DNA of 64,000 nt from Bifidobacterium eulemuris (GTDB lineage: Bacteria > Actinomycetota > Actinomycetes > Actinomycetales > Bifidobacteriaceae), in the NCBI RefSeq assembly GCF_014898155.1, contig NZ_CP062938.1:620001-684000 (forward strand), written 5' to 3'. The notes below the pieces were generated by a model that had not been told where the DNA came from, made no database searches, and saw only the letters and a list, made by a program, of their open reading frames with translations. A program made the translations under genes and the position numbers. Below are positions 8,188-16,425 of the stretch, in pieces; position 1 is the first letter of the stretch, and the number at the start of each line of letters is the position of its first letter.

Positions 8188-9681
8188 TCACCCCATCGCG
8201 ATATACCGAGTGTTGCGGGCACTACCGACACGTTTCACAAGACCCAGCCGGGTCATCGCATTCAATATGTCACGCGCACGACGTTGCTTAACGCCCAGCA
8301 ACACCTCCGCCTGCGCAACGGTTATTTCCTCATGGGCATCAAGATAATCCAAAACCAATTGCCTTTGGCGAGAGGATTTATCCGGCACTTTCCCAACGGA
8401 ATCCGGCACTCTCCCAACGGAATCCGGCACTCTCCCAACGGAATCCGGCACTCTCCCAACGGAATCCGGCACTTTCCCAACGGAATCGTATGACTCCGCT
8501 CCAATCTGAGTATTCCACGGCACCTGCAGTTGCGCGACGAACACATCTCCCTCGTGAAGATACGGAACGGCGCCGGAGTAAAGAGCGGAGTACTTCGTGA
8601 GCTTCCTCGTGCCGCTGCCCAATTCATCCGCACGTCCAATCTGATGGAAGAAATCCGCGATGGTCGGGTTCTTCGGAGTAGGTTCGAAATTCGAAAGCGT
8701 GACCTCTCCCTCGAACATAGCCCTGCTTGCGTTCTCAGTGCGAATGCCGTTCTTATCAATGATGAGTTTGGCGATGAATGGATTCGCGTATTCACGATGA
8801 ATCAGCATGTTCGACACCAGTTCTCGACATATGATGTCACGCGCACTGACAGTCACATCACCTTCAAGAATAAACGGGTCTGGCAGATGCTGCTTGGCGA
8901 ATTTCATGAGCATGTCATAGGCTTCCACCAGATTTGTTTTGACGATAAGTCTGTCATCGTAACGGTCCGTATCGCGCAAACGAACAATGGCATCGGTTTT
9001 GTATGCAGGGCAAATATCTGAAATCAATTCATCCGTTCCCAACAACATCGCCGCAGCAAGCGTGAAACCCTCAGCGCCGGTTGACCGGTCCTTGCCATAC
9101 AACTTCGCCGAGCGCAGAAACTCTTCATCATTCAAACGCAGCCACGGATGGTCACTGTTCCGCGCCTCAATAAGGTCCCTCACCAGATGAAGCGTATCCA
9201 ATCGCAAATCATCCATGCCAATATAAGGATAAATGCGCCGTTCCGAGTACATATTTTGCTTACGCATGTACATCATCATGATCTGCGAATCATCTCGAAC
9301 ACGTACATCCGCATCTCCTCGGCGGTCAAACACTTCGCCTTTGAAGCGATAGATCGAGGGCCCAATCGGAATCCACAATCGAAGAACTATGCCTTGTTCC
9401 GTTTCGACGCGTTCGAACTCGACGGATGGCGTGGCATTGAATGTATTGGGATTGCTGATGACATTGGCGATATTACGTTCGATTTCACGTATCTGGCCCG
9501 CATCGACGCCAAGAATACTGCCATTATCATCCACGCCTAAGAAAACACTGCCGCCTTGGCGATTGGCAAACGAACAAATCGTTTCAAATGTGTCTCGTTC
9601 CGGCCGCGAGCCACACCTTTTAAACTCGGTGGAGATATCTTCTCCTCGAGAAAGCGCTGCATAAAGTTCCTGCGGAGTCAT
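8188..9681 (-). CDS. AlbA_2/RecG-like putative DNA-binding protein with HATPase-type domain
   Basis: The protein has 497 residues from the ATG at 9681 (a GTG three codons earlier is possible). The N-terminal part (about 12-130, with STEFKRC and SFANRQGGSVFLGVDD) is the AlbA_2/Schlafen fold. The middle (about 275-365) has ELVSNMLIHREY and ADELGSGTRKL, matching the HATPase_c_4 domain of RecG-like regulators. Residues about 400-434 are five copies of a seven-residue DSVG[KR]VP unit. A winged helix closes the protein (about 445-492). The DNA is less G+C-rich than its neighbours, suggesting horizontal origin. Such proteins are often regulators or defence-associated; the precise role is unknown. 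Confidence 0.8.
   Translation of the reverse strand: MTPQELYAALSRGEDISTEFKRCGSRPERDTFETICSFANRQGGSVFLGVDDNGSILGVDAGQIREIERNIANVISNPNTFNATPSVEFERVETEQGIVLRLWIPIGPSIYRFKGEVFDRRGDADVRVRDDSQIMMMYMRKQNMYSERRIYPYIGMDDLRLDTLHLVRDLIEARNSDHPWLRLNDEEFLRSAKLYGKDRSTGAEGFTLAAAMLLGTDELISDICPAYKTDAIVRLRDTDRYDDRLIVKTNLVEAYDMLMKFAKQHLPDPFILEGDVTVSARDIICRELVSNMLIHREYANPFIAKLIIDKNGIRTENASRAMFEGEVTLSNFEPTPKNPTIADFFHQIGRADELGSGTRKLTKYSALYSGAVPYLHEGDVFVAQLQVPWNTQIGAESYDSVGKVPDSVGRVPDSVGRVPDSVGRVPDSVGKVPDKSSRQRQLVLDYLDAHEEITVAQAEVLLGVKQRRARDILNAMTRLGLVKRVGSARNTRYIAMG
8381..8485 (-). repeat. In-frame tandem repeat, five 21-bp units
   Basis: Five contiguous units begin at 8381, 8402, 8423, 8444 and 8465. The three inner units are identical; the first and last differ from them by the same single base, giving a K-R-R-R-K pattern in the encoded DSVG[KR]VP heptads. 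Length 21 keeps the frame whatever the copy number. The repeat forms the linker between the HATPase-like domain and the winged helix. Confidence 0.95.
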
Positions 9682-9773
9682 GTCTTCCACTTTTCTCTAT
9701 CGAATGGACAGATTCAAGCACGCCCGTTCCAGGGTCATGGAAAATCGTCAATAATTACCAATATGACGATTCA

Positions 9774-10511
9774 TCACCGTTTGAGGGCGGCGAGGTATTC
9801 CTTGCGGTCAGATGGGATGCGGCGGGATTCGCGGGCTTTCTGGATGCTTTTGTTGTGGGTCCAATCATCCAAACGCAACTCGGGCGGCGCATCGGGCTGG
9901 AACACGGTAATGGCGGCGTCCCACTGCTTGGCCAGGGCCGTGGCGCAATACCAGGCGCGGGCCATATTCACGTAGTATTCCGTCGAACGAATACCCGCCA
10001 CCACCGCCAATTGATCCGGGCGGAAACGCGGGTCATCAAGAAAATCCGTCATCAAGGTATCCACAGCGTAGCGCACGACATAGGTGCGCTCGTCGGCGGC
10101 CCACTCGCGCAATTTGGTTTCGATGACGTCGGCATCGGCCTTCGCGGAACGGAACGCCTTCACCGATATCGCATCGCATACGGCCCAATTGTCCACGAAC
10201 GGCAGAAATCCATCCAACATATCGAACGCTTCGTCCGTCGTGCGGGCGGTCATGCCGATCAGCAACGCGTGCAGCATGTTCTCTTCGAATACGGTATGGG
10301 GAAGATCGTCCATGAATTCAGCGACCACCGACAAACCGTTGGCTTTGTCGGCCGCCAACAGTTCTTTCGCATACGCGCGAAGTTGAGGGATCCGCACACC
10401 CAGCATCGTCGACAAGTCGATATTCGGGATCAGCTTCGCATTGAACATGCGATACTTCTCATCCGCCATCCCCCGCAGATCAGCAAGAACATCTCCACTC
10501 GTCACTGCCAT
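9774..10511 (-). CDS. AlkD-like DNA alkylation repair glycosylase
   Basis: The 245-residue protein is built of helical repeats. Key residues fall where they do in Bacillus cereus AlkD: Trp109 and Asp113 in VDNWAVCD, and Trp187 in VNMARAWYCATALAK; an Arg at 147 is close to AlkD Arg148. These residues cradle the damaged base or backbone. The family excises bulky or positively charged alkylpurines. AGGA lies 5 nt before the ATG at 10511. It follows the GyrI-like gene divergently and probably has its own promoter in the 193-bp gap. Confidence 0.88.
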   Translation of the reverse strand: MAVTSGDVLADLRGMADEKYRMFNAKLIPNIDLSTMLGVRIPQLRAYAKELLAADKANGLSVVAEFMDDLPHTVFEENMLHALLIGMTARTTDEAFDMLDGFLPFVDNWAVCDAISVKAFRSAKADADVIETKLREWAADERTYVVRYAVDTLMTDFLDDPRFRPDQLAVVAGIRSTEYYVNMARAWYCATALAKQWDAAITVFQPDAPPELRLDDWTHNKSIQKARESRRIPSDRKEYLAALKR

Positions 10512-10704
10512 CCCGTTCCTACTCCATCGCCATTGATTGAATATCTTGAGGCTATCACGGAGTCAAACCAGCGATATCAGCGATACATGCGCAGAAGGAA
10601 GCGAATGGCGCACTTCACGGCCCACGCTGTCATCGGCACAGTCCCATACAATGGGCTTGGATGCACGATGCCGTGCGACACGGAAGCCCATGCGAGGAGA
10701 AGCC

Positions 10705-11373
10705 ATGCCGTTCGATTACAAGAAGGAATATAAGGGCCTGTATCAGCCGAAAACCAAGCCGGCGATCGTCGAGGTGCCGCGCATGAGCTTCGTGGCGGTC
10801 GAAGGCAAAGGCGACCCAAACGAGGAGGGTGGCGATTACCAGACCACGCTACAGCTGCTGTACGGCATTTCGTTCACCATCAAAATGAGCAAGATGTCCA
10901 AGAATCCCGATGACCGGATCGACGGTTATTTCGACTACGTGGTGCCGCCGTTGGAAGGCTTGTGGTGGATGGCCGACGACAGCGCCGAAGACGGTATGCT
11001 GGCCGGCGTCGACTATTCACGCAAATCCGATTTTCACTGGATCTCGATGATTCGACTGCCCGAATTCGTCACGCCGGACGTGTTCGAGCATGCGCGTGAG
11101 CGGTTCGCGGCCAAACATCCCGATGCGGATATCTCACGCGCGTTCCTGTTCGACTTCGACGAGGGCACCGTCGCGCAGGTCATGCACAAAGGTCCATACG
11201 ACGACGAGCCCGACACCATCGCCGCCCTTGACGACTACGCCACCGAACAGGGGTACACGCTCGACTTCAGCGTCTCACGCCACCATCACGAAATCTATCT
11301 GGGCGATCCGCGCAAAGGCAAGCCCGAGAATCTCAAAACCGTAATCCGACACCCCGTGAAGCCCGTCGTATAA
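10705..11373 (+). CDS. GyrI-like small-molecule-binding domain protein
   Basis: The protein has 222 residues and starts at the ATG at 10705 with GAGGAGA 4 nt upstream. Features such as VEVPRMSFVAVEGKGDPN near the start and a late VMHKGPYDDEPDTIAALDDY fit the GyrI-like or SOUL-type effector-binding fold. It lacks a DNA-binding domain, so it is a stand-alone ligand binder or hydrolase. The ligand is unknown. Its last 89 bp are repeated at 12317-12405 beyond the toxin-antitoxin genes, so the locus has been rearranged here. Confidence 0.8.
   Translation: MPFDYKKEYKGLYQPKTKPAIVEVPRMSFVAVEGKGDPNEEGGDYQTTLQLLYGISFTIKMSKMSKNPDDRIDGYFDYVVPPLEGLWWMADDSAEDGMLAGVDYSRKSDFHWISMIRLPEFVTPDVFEHARERFAAKHPDADISRAFLFDFDEGTVAQVMHKGPYDDEPDTIAALDDYATEQGYTLDFSVSRHHHEIYLGDPRKGKPENLKTVIRHPVKPVV
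11281..11369 (+). repeat. Direct repeat copy 1 (3' end of the GyrI-like gene)
   Basis: This segment encodes the C-terminal 30 residues of the GyrI-like protein (HHHEIYLGDPRKGKPENLK and onward). It matches 12317-12405 with about six mismatches over 89 bp, in the same orientation. The two copies enclose the toxin and antitoxin genes. Confidence 0.9.
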
Positions 11374-11511
11374 CGCGCCCATCGGCCTTCCCTTATATAA
11401 CATCCACGCAAATGGCGAAGGATGCTTCTGGAATCTTGAGGACACGCCAAAGCAACAATTCGCGTCATTGCAATCACTGCCAGATTCATCACTGCAAAAC
11501 GTTTCCTGGGA

Positions 11512-11994
11512 TTAGGCCAGTTTGGCGAACATACGCGTCGAATCCCGCAAGCGAGAGAATCCAAAATGCTTATAGAATGAGGCGGCATCATCGTCCAACG
11601 GATCGACGATCAAGGCTCGCGCACCAATCTGCGATGAGGCAGCCATCGCGCGCTCAACAGCGTCCAACAACAGACGCCAACCCAGCCCCTGCCCTTGGTA
11701 GCGCTCGTCAATGGCAAGCATGCCCAAAAGAATAACCGGAATCTGTTCCGGCGTATTACGCGCCAACCATCCGCCGTGCACATCACCCCGATTCACGGAG
11801 TTGGCCGACAGCGAATAAAAGCCAGCCAGGTTCCCACACTCATCGTGCGACACGTAGGTGACGGCGGTACCGCGGTTGAGCGCATTGAATGCATGGTTCA
11901 TCAGCCATTCATCCAACAACCGCTTGCCCGAGTGAAAACCGGATACATCGTCCGCCAGTTCGATTCGCCTTGGCGCTGTGAACCTCACAGCCAT
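11512..11994 (-). CDS. GNAT acetyltransferase toxin (TacT-type)
   Basis: The protein has 160 residues with the TacT pattern: an early segment FHSGKRLLDEWLMNHA, an acetyl-CoA loop DERYQGQGLGWRLL, and SFYKHFGF with the conserved Tyr near the end. TacT-like toxins acetylate the amino group of aminoacyl-tRNAs and stop translation. Its ATG at 11994 lies inside the 3' end of the DUF1778 antitoxin gene (10-nt overlap), so the genes are coupled. The partner and its operator strongly support a type II toxin-antitoxin system. Confidence 0.88.
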   Translation of the reverse strand: MAVRFTAPRRIELADDVSGFHSGKRLLDEWLMNHAFNALNRGTAVTYVSHDECGNLAGFYSLSANSVNRGDVHGGWLARNTPEQIPVILLGMLAIDERYQGQGLGWRLLLDAVERAMAASSQIGARALIVDPLDDDAASFYKHFGFSRLRDSTRMFAKLA

Positions 11995-12263
11995 TCCGGA
12001 TCTCGCCTCAACAACTCCCGCATAGCCTTCGGCATAGGCCTCTCCAACGCTTCTTTGAATTCATCGAACGCCTTGGCCGACAAACGAACGGCAGTCTCCT
12101 CTTCGATATCACGTCGGGCGTCATCGATCAAATGGTCCAAAGCCCATTGAGTGATGGTCGTCCCCTTGAGTAATGCCGCTTTGTCGATGGTCGACCGCTG
12201 TTCGGGAGTCATCCTCATAGCCAAGCGCGACGAGCGCACCGTATCCGTTGTCACTGAAGTCAT
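11985..12263 (-). CDS. DUF1778 ribbon-helix-helix antitoxin (TacA-type)
   Basis: The protein has 92 residues from the ATG at 12263; a GTG two codons earlier (12269) lies almost against the -10 element and is less likely. The ribbon-helix-helix part is SSRLAMRMTPEQRSTIDKAA plus TTITQWALDHLIDDAR. The acidic-then-basic C-terminal half ends DPEWL and should wrap the toxin. Members repress their own promoter and neutralise the GNAT toxin. There is no ribosome-binding site before the ATG, and the promoter places the transcript start at or next to the ATG, suggesting a leaderless message. Confidence 0.85.
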   Translation of the reverse strand: MTSVTTDTVRSSRLAMRMTPEQRSTIDKAALLKGTTITQWALDHLIDDARRDIEEETAVRLSAKAFDEFKEALERPMPKAMRELLRRDPEWL

Positions 12264-12269
12264 ACCCAC

Positions 12270-12298
12270 ATTGTACGCCTAATAGGCGCACAATACAA
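12270..12298 (-). promoter_or_regulatory. Toxin-antitoxin promoter with embedded operator
   Basis: Read leftward, TTGTAT (12298-12293), a 17-bp spacer and TACAAT (12275-12270) form the promoter. The spacer is occupied by an almost perfect dyad, TTGTACGCCT-AAT-AGGCGCACAA on the plus strand (12271-12293, one mismatch). A repressor bound there would cover both elements, as expected for ribbon-helix-helix autoregulation. The expected start point, about seven bases past the -10, falls on the A of the antitoxin ATG. Confidence 0.75.
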
Positions 12299-12316
12299 TT
12301 CTTTGATGTTTTATAC

Positions 12317-12445
12317 CACCATCACGAGATCTATCTGGGCGATCCACGCAAAGGCAAGCCCGAGAATCTCAAAACCGTAATCCGACACCCCGTGAAACCC
12401 ATCATGGCCGTCAACGACATACGTTTTGACGAGCCTTGCCGATGA
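12317..12445 (+). pseudogene. Fragment of a GyrI-like gene (direct repeat copy 2)
   Basis: The first 89 bp (12317-12405) duplicate the 3' end of the GyrI-like gene at 11281-11369. The frame continues past the place where the first copy stops and ends with TGA at 12443-12445. There is no 5' part, start codon or ribosome-binding site. It is either the displaced original end of the gene or the remnant of a tandem paralogue, left when the toxin-antitoxin pair came in. Confidence 0.8.
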
Positions 12446-12757
12446 CGCAAACCAAGGGAACGGGATGGCCTCGGATGCAAAGAAGAAAAGCCCGGAACGA
12501 ATTCCGGGCTTAGAGAAGAAGAAAGGAGAGAGAAGAAGGTTCAATTATCAGGAGCCTTGCGGCTCGAGGCTTGGTGAAGCTGGTATCCATATAACCGCGC
12601 CATTCTTCGAGCCATGATGTAAACGACTGAAAATATCCTGATATTCTCGACTCTTGAAGGATTTCATCCATATGGCGTAACATCCGCCGTCCATTTGCGG
12701 CCGAATCCGCATACGAGGCGAAGGCCCATTCACTCCGACAACACGCATACCACAGCA
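12446..12757. other. Intergenic region before the arginase-family gene
   Basis: This stretch holds the hairpin at 12488-12511, followed by a purine-rich tract to about 12540. After that I see no gene, repeat or clear promoter until the AAGGAG ribosome-binding site at 12758. Confidence 0.5.
12488..12511 (-). terminator. Hairpin with U-rich tail on the leftward strand
   Basis: AAGCCCGGAA pairs perfectly with TTCCGGGCTT around CGAA. Read leftward it is followed by a T-rich run (TTCTTCTTT), which suits a rho-independent terminator; on the rightward side a purine tract follows instead. It would shield the toxin-antitoxin promoter from leftward readthrough. Confidence 0.6.
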
Positions 12758-12769
12758 AAGGAGCCATAG

Positions 12770-13621
12770 ATGACCACAATCAGATTGCTGTATCCGGATC
12801 ATGTGAGCGGCGGGTTGGACGCCTATTATTTCGGCGCGAACCTGATGGCGCATATTCTGCCGCCCAACGCCTCGCAGCCGCTGGTGAAGGTCGACATCGC
12901 CCCGCCCGACGGCGACGAGAAGCCAGTGGACGACGGCATCTATGCCAAAGGCGAAGTGCTGGCCGGCATCAAGGACGCGATGGCGAAACTCGACGTCTCG
13001 GATCCGGACAAGATCATTACCATCGGCGGCAACTGCATGGTTTCGCAAGCGCCGTTCGACTATCTGCATGTCAAGTATGAGCATACGGGCATCATCTGGA
13101 TCGACGCACACCCGGACGTGTCCACCGTGCGGGACGGTTATCCGAACGCCCACGCGATGGTGCTTGGCTCGTTGTTGGGTTATGGGGACCCCGCGCTTTC
13201 CGACCTGATGCGCGGCCCCAAATTCCAACCTGACGAGGTTCTCTACGTCGGTTTGCAGGGATTGCACGATTACCAGCAGCGATTCCTGGACGATGTGGGC
13301 GTGGATTACACGGTGCAGACCGAAGAATTCGTATCGAACGACGAAATCCGTTCGTTCATGGAACGCTTCGACCATATTCTGCTGCATCTCGACATCGACG
13401 TGTTGGACGAGCATCTGTTCCATTCCACGTATTTCGCCAATCCCGAGCTTGTGGGCGATGGTTCCGGCGGTGGGAAGATGACCATGGAGCAGTTGAGCGA
13501 CATCCTGCATTGCATCACTACCCAGTCCGATGTGGTCGGCCTGACCATCGCCGAATACCTGCCTTTCGACGAATACAAGTTGCATCAGATGTTCTCGACG
13601 ATTCCGCTCTTCACCGACTGA
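12770..13621 (+). CDS. Arginase/agmatinase-fold protein with an altered metal site
   Basis: The protein has 283 residues, with AAGGAG before the ATG. It keeps most of the ureohydrolase metal ligands: Asp112, His114 and Asp116 in WIDAHPDVS, and Asp208 and Asp210 in HLDIDVLD. The first ligand motif, normally GGDH, reads GGNC (86-89), so the His is Cys89. A one-metal enzyme, a different metal or a different substrate is possible. True arginase, agmatinase or formiminoglutamase activity should not be assumed. It is monocistronic, convergent with the UvrA paralogue. Confidence 0.75.
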   Translation: MTTIRLLYPDHVSGGLDAYYFGANLMAHILPPNASQPLVKVDIAPPDGDEKPVDDGIYAKGEVLAGIKDAMAKLDVSDPDKIITIGGNCMVSQAPFDYLHVKYEHTGIIWIDAHPDVSTVRDGYPNAHAMVLGSLLGYGDPALSDLMRGPKFQPDEVLYVGLQGLHDYQQRFLDDVGVDYTVQTEEFVSNDEIRSFMERFDHILLHLDIDVLDEHLFHSTYFANPELVGDGSGGGKMTMEQLSDILHCITTQSDVVGLTIAEYLPFDEYKLHQMFSTIPLFTD

Positions 13622-13630
13622 CCAACCTTT

Positions 13631-13664
13631 AGGTGTGTGCGGACGATTCGCACCGCGCACACCT
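13631..13664. terminator. Imperfect hairpin between convergent genes
   Basis: AGGTGTGTGCG and CGCGCACACCT form an 11-bp stem with one non-standard pair. It lies between the arginase-family stop and the uvrA-like stop, just touching the latter. There is no T-run, so termination is a guess from position. Confidence 0.4.
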
Positions 13665-16395
13665 AGCCAAGGCACGCCCGCAGATAGCGGCCCGTCAGCG
13701 ATTCGCCGACGGCGGCGATCCGCTCGGGCGAGCCGGTGGCAACGATGCGGCCGCCTTGTTCGCCGCCGCCCGGCCCCATGTCGATGACGTGGTCGGCGTT
13801 GGCGATCAGGTCGAGGTCGTGTTCGATGACCACGATGGTGGCGCCGCCGTCGAGCAGCCGCTGCAGCACGCCGATCAGCGTGCGCACGTCCAACGGATGC
13901 AGGCCGACTGTGGGTTCGTCGAGCACGAACAGCGAGGTGCGCTGTTTCTTGCCGAGTTCGTTGGAGAGTTTGAGCCGCTGCGCCTCGCCGCCGGACAATG
14001 AGGGCGTGTCCTCGCCGAGCGTGAGGTAGCCGAGTCCCAGATCATGCAGGGTGCGCAACGCTTTGGCGATGCGTTTGCGCGTCGCGTCGGTGCGCGTCGC
14101 GTCGGCGGGCGTTGTTCCGGCGGCGTCATGCGCGTTCGTCTTGTCGGCGGGCGCGGTCGCGTTCTTTCGTGAGCCTGCGGCGGTCGCTTGCGCAGAATCC
14201 GCCGCCCGCGGCGCACGGCCCTCAAAAACGTCCAGCAGCGCGTCGACGCTCATGGCGAGGATCTGCGGCAGCGTCATGCACCGCTCCCCCACCGCAAGCC
14301 GTATGCCGTTCACCTCGTCGCGGTAGCGCGTGCCTTCACAGGCGGGGCAGGCGATCGTCACATCCGGCAGGAACTGCACGTCCAGGTTGACGCGGCCCGC
14401 GCCATCGCATTGCGGGCAGCGCAGCGAGCCGGTGTTGTAGGAGAAGTCGGCGAGCGCGAGCCCGCGGGCGCGCGCCTCGTCGGTGGCGGCGAACGCGCGG
14501 CGCAGCAGATCCATGATGCCGCTGTAGGTGGCGAGGGTGGAGCGCACGTTGACGCCGATGGGTGTGGAGTCCACGATGCGCACCGTGTCGATGCCGGCCG
14601 CGTCGATCTCGTCCACATGTTTCGGCAGCGCGCGCCCCTCGGCCGCGGCCTGCAAGGCGGGCACCAAGGATTCGAGCACCATCGTGGTTTTGCCCGATCC
14701 GGAGACGCCGGTGACGGCGGTGAGACGCCCGACCGGAATCGCCACGTCCAACGGACGCACGGTGTGGATGGCTTCGGTGCGCATGCGCAGCCAACGCGTA
14801 TCGCCGCCATGATCCGTCGCTTCCTTGCCGGACTTACGTTTGGAACGGACAGCCGACTCTCCGAAAGAGGCCTCCTCATCCGAGCCGACCACAGCCGCCG
14901 ATGCCGCTCGCCGCTCGCGCACGAGAGCAGGTTCGCGCCCGTCGAGGAATCCCGCGATGCGCGAGTTCGGATCGGCGGCAATCTGCGCCGGCGAGCCTTG
15001 CGCGATGACACGCCCGCCTTCCACGCCCGCGCCGGGTCCCATTTCGATGAAATGATCGGCGGCGCGCAGCACGTTCACGTCGTGGTCGACGAACACGACC
15101 GAATTGCCGTCGCCCAGCAGGTCGCGCATCACGCCGATTAATCCCTCCATATTCGCCGGATGCAGGCCGGTGGAGGGTTCGTCGAGCACATAGAGCACGC
15201 CTGTGGTCTCGTTGCGCACGGCGCGGGCGAGTTGGGCGCGCTGGCGTTCGCCGGTGGAGAGGGATTCGCCGGAACGGTCCAATCCCAAGTATCCAAGGCC
15301 GAGCTGCACCAGTCGTTGGCCCATCTCCTCGAAGGTGTCGGCCAGCGCCTGTCCCATCGGCCGCATCTCGTCCGGCAGCCCAGCGGGCACACCGCGCACC
15401 CAGGCCAGCGCGTCCTCCAAGATCATGGCGGTGGCTTGGGCGAGGTTGATGCCGTCGATCAGCGGCCATCGGGCGGCCTCGCTCAGCCGTGTGCCGTCGC
15501 AGTCGGGGCAGGTGTGCTCGGTGACGAAGCGCATCACTCGGGCGAGGCGCTTTTCGTCGGATGCGCGTTCCAGCTCCTTGGTGACGGTCAGGCGCGCGTT
15601 GCGGAAGGTGAAGTCGAGTTCGTGCACGCCTTTCATCGATGTGACGACGATATGTTTCTTCTCCTCCGGCCCGTTGAACACGATGTCGCGTTCCTTGTCC
15701 GTCAGGTCGCGGAACGGCACGTCGGTGCGTACGCCGAATTCGCGGGCGATGTCGTTCTGCACGCGCCAGCCGAACATCTTCCACGGCAGCACCGCACCCT
15801 CGTCGATGGTGAGCGAATCGTCCGGTACCAAGGTCGTGTCGTCCACATCGCGCACCAGGCCGGTGCCTTGGCAGCGCGGACATGCGCCGGTGGAGTTGAA
15901 GGCGAGCATCTCCGCTCCCGGCGCGTCGATGCGTGCGCCGCATTCGTCGCAGAAGAACGGGGTTTCGGCGGCCACGGCGATGGTCGGCGCATGGTAATGC
16001 CCGTTGGGGCAACGATGGTGGGCCAGTCGGGAGAACATGAGGCGCAGCACGTTGAGCAGTTCGGTCATCGTGCCGAAGGTGGAGCGCACGCCGCCCACGC
16101 CCGGCCGCTGCCGTAGGGCCAGAGCCGGCGGCAGGTAGCGCGCCTCGTCGATCTGGGGGCGTTGCGCCTGCGACATGCGCCGGCGCGTGTAGGTCGACAA
16201 TGCGTCGAGATAGCGGCGCGAACCCTCCGCGTAAAGCACGTCCAAAGCGAGTGAGGATTTGCCCGAGCCGGAGACGCCCGCCACGGCGACCAATCGGTTG
16301 AGTGGGATGTCCACATCCACGTGTTTGAGATTGTTCACGCGTGCGCCGCGGATTTCGATGTGATCCGCGCCGCCGATTCGTCGCCCGTCTGCCAT
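13663..16395 (-). CDS. UvrA-like ABC ATPase (excinuclease subunit A paralogue)
   Basis: The protein has 910 residues and two ABC modules. Module 1 has Walker A GVSGSGKSSLALDVLY, signature SLSTGERQRAQLARA and Walker B VLYVLDEPSTGLHP. Module 2 has GVSGSGKTTMVLES, SLSGGEAQRLKLSNEL and LFVLDEPTVGLHP. CxxC pairs (CDECG/CPRCQG, CPDCDG, CPQCDG/CPACEG) mark the zinc modules. The first insertion differs from housekeeping UvrA (RRRMSQAQRPQIDEARYLPP), and low-complexity linkers follow each half. No uvrB or uvrC is nearby. Such paralogues may act in repair of particular adducts or in drug tolerance; this one's role is inferred. Confidence 0.85.
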   Translation of the reverse strand: MADGRRIGGADHIEIRGARVNNLKHVDVDIPLNRLVAVAGVSGSGKSSLALDVLYAEGSRRYLDALSTYTRRRMSQAQRPQIDEARYLPPALALRQRPGVGGVRSTFGTMTELLNVLRLMFSRLAHHRCPNGHYHAPTIAVAAETPFFCDECGARIDAPGAEMLAFNSTGACPRCQGTGLVRDVDDTTLVPDDSLTIDEGAVLPWKMFGWRVQNDIAREFGVRTDVPFRDLTDKERDIVFNGPEEKKHIVVTSMKGVHELDFTFRNARLTVTKELERASDEKRLARVMRFVTEHTCPDCDGTRLSEAARWPLIDGINLAQATAMILEDALAWVRGVPAGLPDEMRPMGQALADTFEEMGQRLVQLGLGYLGLDRSGESLSTGERQRAQLARAVRNETTGVLYVLDEPSTGLHPANMEGLIGVMRDLLGDGNSVVFVDHDVNVLRAADHFIEMGPGAGVEGGRVIAQGSPAQIAADPNSRIAGFLDGREPALVRERRAASAAVVGSDEEASFGESAVRSKRKSGKEATDHGGDTRWLRMRTEAIHTVRPLDVAIPVGRLTAVTGVSGSGKTTMVLESLVPALQAAAEGRALPKHVDEIDAAGIDTVRIVDSTPIGVNVRSTLATYSGIMDLLRRAFAATDEARARGLALADFSYNTGSLRCPQCDGAGRVNLDVQFLPDVTIACPACEGTRYRDEVNGIRLAVGERCMTLPQILAMSVDALLDVFEGRAPRAADSAQATAAGSRKNATAPADKTNAHDAAGTTPADATRTDATRKRIAKALRTLHDLGLGYLTLGEDTPSLSGGEAQRLKLSNELGKKQRTSLFVLDEPTVGLHPLDVRTLIGVLQRLLDGGATIVVIEHDLDLIANADHVIDMGPGGGEQGGRIVATGSPERIAAVGESLTGRYLRACLG

Positions 16396-16425
16396 ACCGC
16401 CCTATTGTAGGCGTCAGCCGGCCCG

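Noticed and set aside
8381-8485. Possible CRISPR array
   Set aside because: The units are contiguous, with no spacers, and in frame inside a protein gene. It is a coding tandem repeat.
11281-12405. Insertion sequence or integron cassette
   Set aside because: No transposase or integrase, no terminal inverted repeats and no attC-like structure. The flanking repeats are gene-derived.
12548-13675. Leftward open frame opposite the arginase-family gene
   Set aside because: It is antisense to a gene with clear ureohydrolase motifs and has no supporting start.
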